Below, piece after piece: positions 13,101 to 29,200 of a stretch of DNA of 64,000 bases. Under the pieces are notes generated by a model. The model did not search any database. It worked only from the letters and a program-made list of their open reading frames with translations, and was not told the origin of the DNA. Numbering within the stretch: position 1 is the stretch's first letter; each line of letters opens with the position of its first letter. A program made the translations under genes and the position numbers. Origin of the DNA: Lates calcarifer (Eukaryota; Chordata; Actinopteri; Centropomidae); NCBI RefSeq assembly GCF_001640805.2, contig NC_066835.1:22173360-22237359 (forward strand). The letters run 5' to 3'.

Positions 13101-13761
13101 TTAAACCCCTCCAGAGCAACAATAACAACGTGTCCAGCCAAGGAGGACGACCTACACTCAAGCTAAACGGCAGAGCTGGTAAAAACAGCTGATTTCTCTG
13201 CCTGTCTGTGTAGTGTCTGTGCAGCGTCTGTGACGTCTCACCCTGCTGTCTCCTCTCTGAGCTGTATGTGGAACCAGGATCGGCCCCTCCAGCTCAGCAG
13301 GACTCAGTATGGCCCCCCTCTGGCCCAGAGTGAAGATGGTGTTCCTGCTCTTCAGAGACGGTTTGGAGAAGAAACCTGCGGCAGGGAGTCAAAGATCCTC
13401 ACGTGTCGTCACACACTCGGAGTGAGTTTGTGTTAGCGGGGCGTTGGCGGGTCACATGACCTGATTACTGCCTCAGGAGGCATTAATGAGCAGATTCCTC
13501 TCACACTGATCTGTGTGTTCTTATGTTCAGTATGTGTGTGTGACACTGACGCACCTCAACTAAATAAGTACATTAAACTGCCACACCTACACACACCTAC
13601 ACACACACATCCTCACATACCTGTGCACTGTGACCTGAGGTGTGTCTTTCCTCTCAGTTTCTAACATTTATCTTGACTCTGAGTCAGTGTCTGTGGAGAG
13701 GAGTCAGAGCGGTTTGTGTGCAGCTGTTCTGCCACTTTGACAACAACACCTCATTTCAGTA

Positions 13762-13795
<34 letters not shown>

Positions 13796-16373
13796 TAAAG
13801 GATATCTTTCTTGGCTGTGTCTTCTACCCCCATCAGGTCGTCTTTGTCTGCCACCTCCTCGTACTGCAGACACCACACACATGAGTTATTACCACATGTT
13901 CCTTTACATCCTGCACACGTCTGTGGAGCTCAGGATCACAGACGTCATGACCTTGTTGTTTCCTGTGCTGATTCACTGACCTGCACTTTGAGCAGCCTGC
14001 CGCTGTACGATTTGAAGTAGCTGTAGTAGATTTTACTCATCGTGTCCACGTACTCGTCTCGGATCTCTTTTGCAACCGTCCTCTCATTGGCCAAGAGGAA
14101 CTGGTAGAAAAATCTACAGCAGGTTGGGGTTGGGTTAGTATTTCAGTCAGACTGCGTGTCTCCTACACTTCCTCACAGAGCTCACCTGTACTTCAGCAGC
14201 GTGTTCTGTGGTATCTGATAGTTGGTCATCGGCTTCCTGAAGGAGTAGATCTTCTGGAGAATGAACTCTCTGATCTTTGAAACAGCCTGAGGTGAAGGGA
14301 ACAGGTTAATCAGCAGAGTCCAGTTTGAAAGCCATGAAACCAACCCCCCCCCCCACCTCTGACAGCTCCTCTCTCTCTCTGTGTCTCACCTTGAGTTTGA
14401 GGCGGTCCACGATGTCCTGGATGTCGGAGCAGGCCAGCGTCTCTCTGAAGCTCAGCTCTTTGGCAAAGTTGATCTTGTTGTTGAGCTCGTGGAGCTGCTC
14501 CAGGAACTCCTGCTCCGTCACAGGGCTGTCCAGGATGGTGCTGCGACCACACAGGACAACGTCACACAAACGCTGTACTCACTATACGACACCTGACAGC
14601 TGCTGCGAGCTACGATTTATTTTCTCCGTCACACTTACGAGATCATGGCTCCGGGCACCACCAGCTCGTCCACCAGCTGGCTGAGGTGGCTGCGCACGGC
14701 CTGCCTGTTCTTCAGCCGGACGTTCATGCTGACCGACTGCTGCTGCAGAGTCTGGATCTCACTGCTGATGGAGGACAGGTCGCTCTGGAAGCCGCTCAGC
14801 ATTCCCTCCATACGCTGAAAAGACCAATGGACAGAGCTCTGTTATCTGATGTCTTCCGTCCTGTATTCATCATATCCTCTGCTGAGCCACTGTCTGACCT
14901 CATCATGCAGTGAACTGTGGGATCAGGGTGAGGGCGCCTCGTCTTACCTCCAGTATGGAATCACAGGCGGTGATCTGGTTGTGCAGGAGAGCGATGTTCT
15001 GACTCTCCTTGATGTCTGACGGACGACGGCTCAGGAAAATACAAACAGCACAGGAAATGGAGACGTCAATGAGCATTAAAATCACTCTGTCCACTGTGGT
15101 GTGACATCACCACGTTCAAACTGTGAGCAGGAAGGATACAGTCTTTGATGGAGGCCTGTTCGATCCTCTGCAGCTCTGCCTCCACCTGTTTGGAGTACTG
15201 CCTGAGGTCGACACCCTGGAAACAGACAGGAAGTCAGACATGAAAACATGTGCTCTCAGTGTTTTCTCTCTCTCAAACTTCCTGCTCAGTCCGTGTGGTG
15301 ACATTCTCACCGTTTTGAGCGCCTCCTTCACGAGGTCATCCTCCAGATTGGCCTGGATGTGAACTGCAGGAGACACAGAGGAGCAGAAATGCTGCATCTG
15401 TTCCAACCTCAGATATACAGTATGATTTAGAAATATTAACACTGACGCTGTCAGGCCCACCAGACAGCTCCACTCATCTGTGTCCCTTTGTATCCTGATC
15501 ACAGGATGAGACATAGTAAAGATAAGTGTTGCCTTACTGTCCACTTCATCCAGGATAAACTCATCGGTGGTGAGGTCCAGTTCTCCCAGGTTCAGGTTAG
15601 AGATCTCTCCTTCAGTCTTCTGGAGGAAACAGACAGAGTCACACACAAACAACTGTTTCATCATCATTATAATATTTCTTGATGTCGTTATTATAAGTAA
15701 TATAACATATAGTATGTTGTTTTCTAAGGTTCTGCAACACTACACATTCTCTTACTGTAATACATGTCACCCTGTATAATTCCTATTCCATGCCTGTTAC
15801 ACATTGTCACTTTAACTACTAAGTTACTGTGCCATATCACTGTTATCCTATAGTCATTAATGTGTACCTATAATGATATCATATTATTATTATTATATCA
15901 CTTCACTTGTATAGAGATTTCTTCATCTTTATATTTTACATTCCTATGGTTGCTAACTGCGACAGGGAGCATTCAGGAAAACCACTGAGCTTTTCAGTGT
16001 TTTGACAAGATGCTAACAGCTACATTAGCTTCGAGCAGCATTATTACACCTCGTCAGAATCCACAGATTGTGTTTCCTGTAACAAGCTACTGCAGATTAA
16101 CCTGTATGATCACCTGACTGAATACTACACAGTCTGTTACAAATATCGTTATAATTCACTGATAAAAACCATGTTGTAAACGCCACCAGGAAACAGAGCT
16201 GAGTTAGCGACTGAAAAGCTCGAATGGTTTTTCACGTCAGCGGCAACTTTAAAATAAAAACCACAAATAAATGTCACCTCGTCTTGTAAATAAGCCATGG
16301 CGATTTCTGTTGGGTTTCCAGCTGTGTTTACATCGAGGCCAGCTCCAACAGCTGCTGTAGTTCCCTCCGCCAT
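10171..16373 (-). CDS. vps52: Vacuolar protein sorting-associated protein 52 (GARP/EARP subunit)
   Basis: VPS52 is a core subunit of the GARP and EARP tethering complexes for endosome-to-Golgi retrograde traffic and endosomal recycling. Coding exons from the start: 16278-16373, 15538-15619, 15311-15363, 15140-15215, 14948-15015, 14639-14814, 14390-14540, 14186-14286, 13981-14113, 13806-13863, 13242-13375, 12554-12709, 12295-12413, 12069-12192, 11863-11958, 11656-11763, 11409-11474, 11172-11283, 10531-10649, 10171-10317. All phases agree and sum to 724 aa, against 723 aa in human. Landmarks of the Sac2/Vps52 family include LTTDEFILDEVD, HIQANLEDDLVKEAL, NIALLHNQITACDS, WPRFELILEMNI and the C-terminal HHLMVEVKKHKPNF. 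The N-terminal third is the helical region used for complex assembly. Intron 10 begins ATATCCTTT and ends AG, a U12-type signature; every other intron is GT-AG. The gene is head-to-head with rps18, with 322 bp between the ATGs. Confidence 0.97.
10651..10677. repeat. (AG)n microsatellite in vps52 intron
   Basis: An uninterrupted GA/AG dinucleotide run directly upstream (minus strand) of the acceptor of vps52 exon 19. On the coding strand it forms part of the (TC)n polypyrimidine tract before the CAG at 10650-10652. Confidence 0.8.
13376..13805 (-). other. vps52: U12-type (AT-AG) intron of vps52
   Basis: On the minus strand the exon ends AAGAAAG and the intron starts ATATCCTTT, the strict U12 5' splice consensus; no GT is available that keeps the frame. 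The 3' end is ATCTTTGACTCCCTGCCGCAG-like. It has a TTTGAC branch-point-like element about 14 nt from the AG and almost no polypyrimidine tract, as expected for minor-spliceosome introns. The join restores the conserved KKGFFSKPSL protein segment. The intron contains a (CA)n tract at about 13768-13791. Confidence 0.75.
13768..13791. repeat. (CA)n microsatellite
   Basis: A pure CA dinucleotide run inside the U12-type intron of vps52. Confidence 0.85.
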
Positions 16374-16695
16374 TGCGGCGAATTTACGCTAACGTCAAAA
16401 AACACGTCTCAGAAACTGAAAAAGCGTCCTCGCATTTGTGAACGGAACTAGATATTAATACGAATGTTTATTGTGTGGGACACATGCACGCGAAGAATAC
16501 AACACACATTAAAGCATTTGACGATTATCCTGCTATCGTTACTCCTTAACATTAATATCTACATTTGATATCGGCAAACTGTCATCAACACTAGTCGGAC
16601 AGATTGAGAGTGACGGACCGACTTCCGTTCCCGTGCAGGGTCAAACTCTCGCGACATCGTTACTACTTCCTCTTCGCACGGAACCTACTTCCAAG
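16374..16695. promoter_or_regulatory. Bidirectional vps52 / rps18 promoter
   Basis: This 322-bp interval separates the divergent ATGs of vps52 (minus) and rps18 (plus). On the rps18 side, a pyrimidine tract CTTCCTCTTC at 16666-16675 fits a 5'TOP initiation site. YY1-like CAAGATGG lies over the rps18 start, and a CAATGGCGG motif over the vps52 start. The head-to-head pairing is also found in mammals. Confidence 0.7.
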
Positions 16696-21215
<4,520 letters not shown>

Positions 21216-21241
21216 ACTTCCCCTGCTTCCCTGTTTGTTTC

Positions 21242-21247
21242 AATAAA
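21242..21247 (+). terminator. rps18: rps18 polyadenylation signal
   Basis: AATAAA lies 27 bases after the stop codon, giving a very short 3' UTR typical of ribosomal protein genes. Confidence 0.9.
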
Positions 21248-21259
21248 ACACCACAGTTC

Positions 21260-22066
21260 ACAAAACCTCCCTGTCTTGGTGTGTTCTGTCAGATGTGGGG
21301 TTCAGCATTTTGCATCTTAATCTCTTGGGCGTTTGATTTTCATATAGTTCTGTATAAGGGGAAATTATGATTTGTATATAATAAGTCTTAGAAAACATTA
21401 AATAGCCTTAAAATGAAAAATGTGAGGTCTTTATTGATTTAAACATAGGAATCTTATCCCCCTCTAAGCTTGAGTGTTGGTGAATTATTTCCTCTCACGG
21501 AGTCATAATTTGGACAAATAATAGAAACTCTGCTTTATTTGGGTAAATGAAAATGAAATGACACATTGACTGGAATGAAACACTGATGCTGTGATATCTG
21601 TGACGTTTACCCATAATGCTTAATTGTGTGGATTCATTATGTTCTGACCATTTTCCTGAAAACTTCACTCATATTTTCCTAAAAACATTTAGCAGTTATT
21701 TAGCTGCTAATTATACATTTGGACCTAATTATAAGAGAAACAGATTAAGTGTTTATACAGTGCTGCAGGATATTATTTCTGGGCTTTAAGACTGATTCCG
21801 GCACCACTCTGTCGACGTCATAACAGCAAATATGAAAATTGATCTACTCACCAATCTCTCACTTTTTAGCGTCTGCCTTTTTAAAGACATTTACTGGTGT
21901 ATTTCATGTTGTAAAATAAAACATGAAATTGTCTGGAGCTGGAGTCAAAAACTCATCGACTTTGGGACAAGGTAACCAGATGTGCTAAAATGTTAATTTA
22001 TGTTTATGAGTTGTTTATATTAGAATTTAATTAATTTTTTTGGTTAAAAAATAATTTTAATTATGA
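21260..22066. other. Intergenic interval without genes
   Basis: AT-rich sequence between the rps18 poly(A) signal and the telomere-like array. No coding exon, RNA gene or recognisable transposon is seen. Confidence 0.6.
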
Positions 22067-23567
22067 TTAGGGTTGACAGCTACTTCTTAGGGTTAGGGTT
22101 AACAGCTACTTCCTAGGGTTAGGGTTAGGGTTAGGGTTAACAACTACTTCCTAGGGTTAGGGTTAGGGTTAACAGCTACTTCTCAGGTTAGGGTTAGGGT
22201 TAGGGTTAACAGCTACTTCCTAGGGTTAGGGTTAGGGTTAACAGCTACTTCTCAGGTTAGGGTTAGGGTTAACAGCTACTTCTCAGGTTAGGGTTAGGGT
22301 TAACAGCTACTTCCTAGGGTTAGGGTTAGGGTTAACAGCTATTTCCTAGGGTTAGGGTTAGGGTTAGGGTTAACAACTACTTCCTAGGGTTAGGGTTAGG
22401 GTTAGGGTTAACAACTACTTCCTAGGGTTAGGGTTAGGGTTAGGGTTAACAGCTACTTCCTAGGGTTAGGGTTAGGGTTAACAGCTACTTCTCAGGTTAG
22501 GGTTAGGGTTAACAACTACTTCCTAGGGTTAGGGTTAGGGTTAGGGTTAACAGCTACTTCCTAGGGTTAGGGTTAGGGTTAACAGCTATTTCCTAGGGTT
22601 AGGGTTAGGGTTAGGGTTAACAACTACTTCCTAGGGTTAGGGTTAGGGTTAGGGTTAACAGCTACTTCTCAGGTTAGGGTTAGGGTTAACAACTACTTCC
22701 TAGGGTTAGGGTTAGGGTTAGGGTTAACAACTACTTCCTAGGGTTAGGGTTAGGGGGGGTTAGGGTTAGGGTTAGGGTTAGGGGTTAGGGTTAGGGTTAA
22801 CAGCTACTTCCTAGGGTTAGGGTTAGGGTTAACAGCTACTTCTCAGGTTAGGGTTAGGGTTAGGGTTAACAGCTACTTCCTAGGGTTAGGGTTAGGGTTA
22901 ACAGCTACTTCTCAGGGTTAACAGCTACTTCTCAGGTTAGGGTTAGGGTTAACAACTACTTCCTAGGGTTAGGGTTAGGGTTAACAACTACTTCCTAGGG
23001 TTAGGGTTAGGGTTAGGGTTAACAACTACTTCCTAGGGTTAGGGTTAGGGTTAACAGCTATTTCCTAGGGTTAGGGTTAGGGTTAGGATTAACAGCTACT
23101 TCCTAGGGTTAGGGTTAGGGTTAACAGCTATTTCCTAGGGTTAGGGTTAGGGTTAGGGTTAACAACTACTTCCTAGGGTTAGGGTTAGGGTTAGGGTTAA
23201 CAGCTACTCCTGAGGTTAGGGTTAGGGTTAACAACTACTTCCTAGGGTTAGGGTTAGGGTTAACAACTACTTCCTAGGGTTAGGGTTAGGGTTAGGGTTA
23301 ACAACTACTTCCTAGGGTTAGGGTTAGGGTTAGGGTTAACAGCTACTTCTCAGGTTAGGGTTAGGGTTAACAGCTACTTTCTAGGGTTAGGGTTAGGGTT
23401 AGGGTTAACAGCTACTTCCTAGGGTTAGGGTTAGCAGCTACTTCTCAGGTTATGGTTAGGGTTAACAGCTACTTCCTAGGGTTAGGGTTAGGGTTAACAG
23501 CTACTTCTCAGGTTAGGGTTAGGGTTAAGAGCTACTTCTTAGGGTAGGGTTAGGGTTAGGGTTAGGG
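22067..23567 (+). repeat. Interstitial telomere-like composite repeat array
   Basis: About 1.5 kb of tandem units, each made of two to four TTAGGG repeats followed by a spacer of the form TTAACAGCTACTTCCTAGGG. Spacer variants are AACAACTACTTCC, AACAGCTATTTCC and AACAGCTACTTCTCAGG. The G-rich strand is the plus strand throughout. The spacers are themselves tandem and recur in alternating order, giving a higher-order structure rather than a pure telomere stretch. A more disordered (TTAGGG)n patch with a G run lies at about 22740-22800. It sits between rps18 and ring1. Confidence 0.95.
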
Positions 23568-26272
23568 GAGATGTTGGAAAATAAAGGCCCTATCCCTAAG
23601 CATTACATTTAGCATAGCTGTTCTAAACATACTAAATATGTAATTGATTTAAGCATCTATTTAAAAGAAATTCAGACAAATGTGGTCATTATTATTTCAG
23701 TTTATTGTTAACAGAGGATACAAGTGTACAATTATGCTACAGAGAAAAAGAAATATAAAGTATGTTAAGACAGAAGTGAACTGAGGTGAAACCTTACCTA
23801 AGGCAGACAATAACACTTTGAACAGGGGGTTTCATGCATGTGTCAACCAACAATTTTGTATTTTAAAAGGAAAACAAACATAAAGGAAACAACAGGAGAT
23901 AAGATGACTATTTCAGTAAACTATGGCAGAAAAGTTTAAGGAACCTGCAAACCACCCTGTAGCTGTCATAGTTACATTACAGGGGAAATGTTAATTTAAT
24001 TAAATATAAACTGCCTGACTGTAACCCTTACGTTCAAAGAAAACTCATCTTTAAAAATCTGGTCCTTATTTCCATGTGTTATTAGGTGTAAATGTTTAAC
24101 AGAGACAAAATATAAAAAAAAAAAAAAAAAAATCAGAAATTGGTGCAGGCAGAACCCAGCTGCTGCTCAAATGTCAATGTGCTGTGTGAGCTAAGCTAGG
24201 CTAGGCTAAGCTAGTAACGTTGTCAGATGCCTTCTGATGTGCTTTGAGAAATCCAGTGAGCTGCAGCTGTCCTGGTTACACTCCATCGTTCTCATTGTAC
24301 AGTTAGCTGTTCCATGCTAAGCTAGCATTGCGTGGCCGTTGTTCTGTCAAAGGAGTGACAAAGGAGCCACGTGGTCTTTCAGTGGAATGGCAACAGCTTT
24401 GGTCAGTGCAGACGGACTGCTCCTCAACCTTGACAGAGAAGGAGCTGCATATGAGTGAGGGTTGTTTCAGTAGCTAGAGGTTAGCTAGGTACCTCAGAGT
24501 GAATGACCACAGCTACAGTGTGATGGTAGAACAAAGCTTTAGAACCAGGATGTGAAGAGGGATTCCTATCTCGGTCAGTGTCCTTGCTCATGGAGGTCAG
24601 ACAACAGCAGCTCCTGTTGACACACAGTGAGGAAAGTTTAGCACCGAGTTGAATGGAGACGTGGTGACACTGTGCATGTTGAGTGGGCTGATGAACACGG
24701 ACAGAATTTGTACAGAGATTTTAGAACCGAGATGTGAGGGGTGCTTACATTGCCGGTTTCGTTGTTTGGTTGAGTCACAGGTAGAGATGCAGGTGTTCAC
24801 CCTCGTCAGTCTTTTCATGAGTTGGACTCGGCTTTTCTGGGTCCTGATTGGCTGGATGCAGCTGACTGCACCCTCTGATTGCCAACACTCAAGGGAGTGG
24901 TTTGGGTGTGTGAGGCTTTTTGCCCCTGTCACACAATCACACCCAAATACATGGGAAAATAAGGCCCAGGTTCAAAATAATACATATATATATATATACA
25001 ATGCATTGACCATTCACACGATGCACAATTTGTTACTGTTTTTATTTTTAGTGCCAAGCTGTCTCACACATCCTGTTGCTCAGGGGAAGAAAGACAGAGA
25101 AAGCAGCAGACCTTCAGTCATTTTCTTACAAATTAAATTATACAAAGATTTCATAAATAGATTCAGTCAGATATTAATTTCAGATCAAATCATAGCTTTA
25201 CATCTTTACCACCAGCTCTCTCACAATAAAGTGTATCATGTCTCTGAACTTGCTGCCAAACATTAGATCTGAAATCTTAAAATCAATCTTGAAAAAGTCA
25301 AGTGAATCTCTTCGCCTGCTCTGGTTCTTCTATATTACAGTCAGTTTTATATTTTAGGAGCCGTAACAGAAAAACGTGAAGCGTCTAAATGACATTTACT
25401 GTGTCAACATTATGGGATGCTAACTGCACACAGAGACGTTAACTTTTCTTGGACTGACACCGTGTCACACTTTTGATCTAAAAACAGCCTTAAACATAAT
25501 ATTCACTTTTCCAAACTATGACGTTGTATCCCATAATTCTGACAAAGAAAATGTGACATTTCACATACACACCTCAACACTGAAGCTTAACAACTCTAAC
25601 CTTTGATCTCATACTGAAGTAGGGATAAAGACTTTTCCTGACAGAAAATGGCCACAGATGTTTCATTGCATTTACCAGTTTCTATATTTCACTTTTGACT
25701 TGGTCTATGATAGATTTCCGAGGAGACATAAAGAAATCATTTCTTTTGCATAAAGTAAGAATTGAAAAAACAAACACATCCCATTTGGAGTCAGAACTGA
25801 AACTTCAGTTTGGCACTGGTAATACAAAAATGAATCAGTGCAGCTGCAGGAAACTTTGCACAGCATTGGCTCTTGAAATGTTAATAATTCTTAAGTATTT
25901 AGATTCAGAACAGAAGCAAACAAGCTGCAGAAGCTTCGTATCAGGAGAGAACAAAAGAAAAAAGTGGTCCCACTCATCTTTAGGTCCGTCAGCCACAGTG
26001 ACCGTCGATGACCAGTTAACTGTCACAGTGTGATCCAGAACAGGTAAGTCAACAAAAACAAACATTTACCAGCTGTTATGAAGTGGTTTGGTTTTTTTTT
26101 CTTAAAATCAGGTCTCAGGTCAGATTCAGTTTACAGATGAAATCAGACCAACTTAATGTCAGTAACTTGGAAACAAAAAAATGCTGATAATATGTAAAAA
26201 TCATGGCAGCTGAGCTTCATATGAACACACGGTTACATGGAAGGAGGAGAGAAAGCAGCACACTCATCTCCC
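23568..26272. other. Intergenic / probable ring1 3' UTR interval
   Basis: No protein-coding exon is supported. The right part is likely ring1 3' UTR; a minus-strand AATAAA (plus TTTATT at 23701-23706) is one possible end. It contains a poly(A) run near 24110-24132, an (AT)n tract near 24985-25000, and at 24940-24975 a CATGGGAAAATAAGGCCCAGG segment shared with the fold-back repeats at 28.6 and 30.0 kb. The 205-codon ORF at 24649-25266 has no domain and is probably chance. Confidence 0.55.
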
Positions 26273-29200
26273 TCATCCATCCCTCTGTGAAGGAGGAGAC
26301 TTCTGTTGCGGTTGTTGCTGTGGTTGTGGTTGCTGTTGGTCCTTGGTGGGGGCGTAGTAAAGCTCCAGAGGCCTCCTGACCTTCCAGTATTTCTCATTGA
26401 CCAGCTCCAGAGTCAGAGAGCCGTTCAGCGTCTGAGGAAGAGTGAGAGGAGACACTGTCAAACACCAGCTCAACCTGAGGATCAGTGTGAATGATCCACA
26501 GGGACAAACATCTTTGGAATCAGTTCACACCTGAGCAACAGCAGTCCCTATCCCTATCAATCATTTACACGACAGGTTCAAATATACCACAGTTAGAGGA
26601 GGAGATCGCCTCCAGCCTCACATCTGCTACATTGAAAGCTTAACTGTGTGTGTGCACGTAGAAAGGCTTCAGCCTGTGACTGATGAACTGAGTGAAACAG
26701 TAAGTGTTGGTGGTATGACTCACAGAGAACTGTCCTCCTCTGGTCATGATGTAGATGGTGTACTGTTTCTCACTGATGTTGCTCAGACTCGACCCCTCTC
26801 CACCTCCTCCTCCACCTGCTGCTGCTCTTCCACTCTCTCCTCCTCCTCCTTGTTCTCCTCCCTCTGCTCCTCTGTCCTCTCCTCCACCTCCCTCCTCCGT
26901 CTCCCCGTTGGTCTGTCTGTCCTCCAGAGCGATGCGCAGGGCCAGGTATTTAGACAGGTGGTCCACTGTGGCGTTGGCTGTTGTCTTCACATATCTGCAA
27001 AAAACATTCAATCAGAAATACAAGGTGGATGAAGGAATATTTCCTCCATCATAAAATGACAGAAAGTTCCTTGGATGAATCATCTGTTCACCTGTTCAAA
27101 CTGTGCCCTCTAAATAACATTTAGACTCTGCTGCAAATGCTTTACATTCTCATTTTTCTTTGTGTCTCAATCAGTCGATAAAATACAAAAGAATATCTTT
27201 AAACACTGTTTCTGACATCATCCAAACCTCATGGAAACCCTTCATGATTGGCTGAACTCTGTTATATTATTTCATCATCTCACTCCTGTTTGTTCAACAA
27301 CATGGATTTTCTTGTAGCTTCCTGTGAGTGAGTGATGGTCAAATGTTCTGTGTGTAAAGTGAAAACCTGTTGATCAGCTGTGATTCTGTGTTGGACAGTA
27401 AACCTTACTGAGTTGTAGCCCACAGCTCTGTATGTATCTTCAATGTGTTATAAATAAAGTTAGGTTAAACACCAGGTGGTTTGGAATCCAGTCTCAACTC
27501 TTTAGCCGATGAAACAATGAACTGTGTAGAACAGTTCTTTACTGGTCCTCACCTGGTCTGGTTGTAGTCCTGGTCGTGGACCAGCTGTGGGTGTGGTCTG
27601 AACACCAGCTCGATCTCTGAGGCCGGCCCCTCTTTGTGGCGTCTCATTGGAGGCGTCGGGCTCCCGCTGTCCGCCTCGGGCCCCGAGCCGTCGTCCGAGA
27701 CCCGCGGCCTCTTGCGGCTCGGCCCGGCCTCCGAGGGGGTCTGACCGCAGGGGTGGGGTGTGTGTGAGGGGGCGGAGTCGTGGGACAGGTGCGACCGGGC
27801 GTCGCCGTTATCCTCCCCACCGCTGAAGGTGGTGTTGTCACTTTCCTGAGTCTGCTTCTTCACCCGGTGGTTCCTGCAGAGCGGAGGGAAACACACAGCT
27901 CTGATTTAAAGGAGCATCCTGCTGCTTCAGCTCCTGTGTCTGCACCTGTCAGACGTTTACAGGTGTCACCATGTTCCCACATCTCAAAGCCGACACTTAA
28001 ACAACAAAGCACAAACGTTATGATCCAACAGATGTCATTTATTTAAAGTAGTTATGACTGAACTCTGAGGGACGTCTGCTTACACAAGTCAGAGTTAATG
28101 TGTGAGTCACATGATCAAACACTGAGCAAATGAAACAGCAAAAGTTTACATGTTAAAAGGGACAGCGCTGTTATTTTAGACTCTGGTTTTAGGGTGTAAA
28201 TAATTAATAAGGACAAAGGTCTTTGGAATCGGTGCAGTATTGATCAGGAAGAGTGAATCCAGACACAGTGAACAGCTGCTGCTCAGATTGTTATTACAAT
28301 TATCTGACCACATTATGGAGACAGGCCTTTTTCTCCACCAGAATCACTGCGTTTTATCTCAACCAGACTCCACTGACAAAAACGGCCATTTAAGCAGAAC
28401 AGCTGCTGAGACACAGCTGCCTCCATCTGTGAGTTTGCAGTTATCGTGTGGCGCATTTACCTCAGTAACTGTGATTACTTCTTCCACCACTGAACGTCAC
28501 ACAGAAACACATACTAACTAACAGATGTGGGCAGTGGTATTCCAGCAGCTCCTGTGCTCTGCTCAGTAAAAATACTGTTTTTGACGAGGGAGTGTGGTAG
28601 TGATCGCCGGGTTCACTGTTCTTGATCAGTAATGCACTGATTCCAGAGATTTCTGTCCCTGTCAATCATTTATATGAGAAAACAAGGTCCAGGTTTCAAA
28701 ACACCAGACTATTTAGGCTGTTTAGCTTATTTTTAACTGGGCACTGTGGCCGGTGATATTATCATCTGCCATCAACATGGAGGGTACCGGCCAAAAGCTG
28801 GTATATGTCGGCTGATGTAAACTCTGTTTGCAGGATTATTACACAAGCTGGAGAGTGAGCTTCTAAAACTAATCCGTTATCAACCCCCAGTCGTCTCCCT
28901 GTTTCGTCCCCCACCTCTCGGACCTGTAGCGGGCCTGCTGGCGGAGCCCCTCCTCGATGCTGGAGCTCAGCGCCTCCTTGTTGTGCAGCCTGTTGAGTCG
29001 GTCCAGGACTCGGCGCTGGTGGGCCTCGTACTCGTCGCGGCTCGGGTAGATCTTCGAGATCAGCGCGTCAAAGTTTGAGTCTCGACGCAGGGAACGTCTG
29101 GAGACCAGCTTCTTCCTGCAGGTCGGACACTCTTTGTTCCTGAGGAGGGAGGAAGTTTGAGATACGGAGGTGTGTGAGGTGTGTATTTACACAGTCAACT

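Noticed and set aside
22067..23567. True chromosome end
   Set aside because: Genes lie on both sides and the array is interrupted by spacers, so it is interstitial.
24649..25266. 205-codon plus-strand ORF
   Set aside because: No domain, no splice context, overlaps a dispersed-repeat fragment and an (AT)n tract; probably chance in ring1 3' flank.
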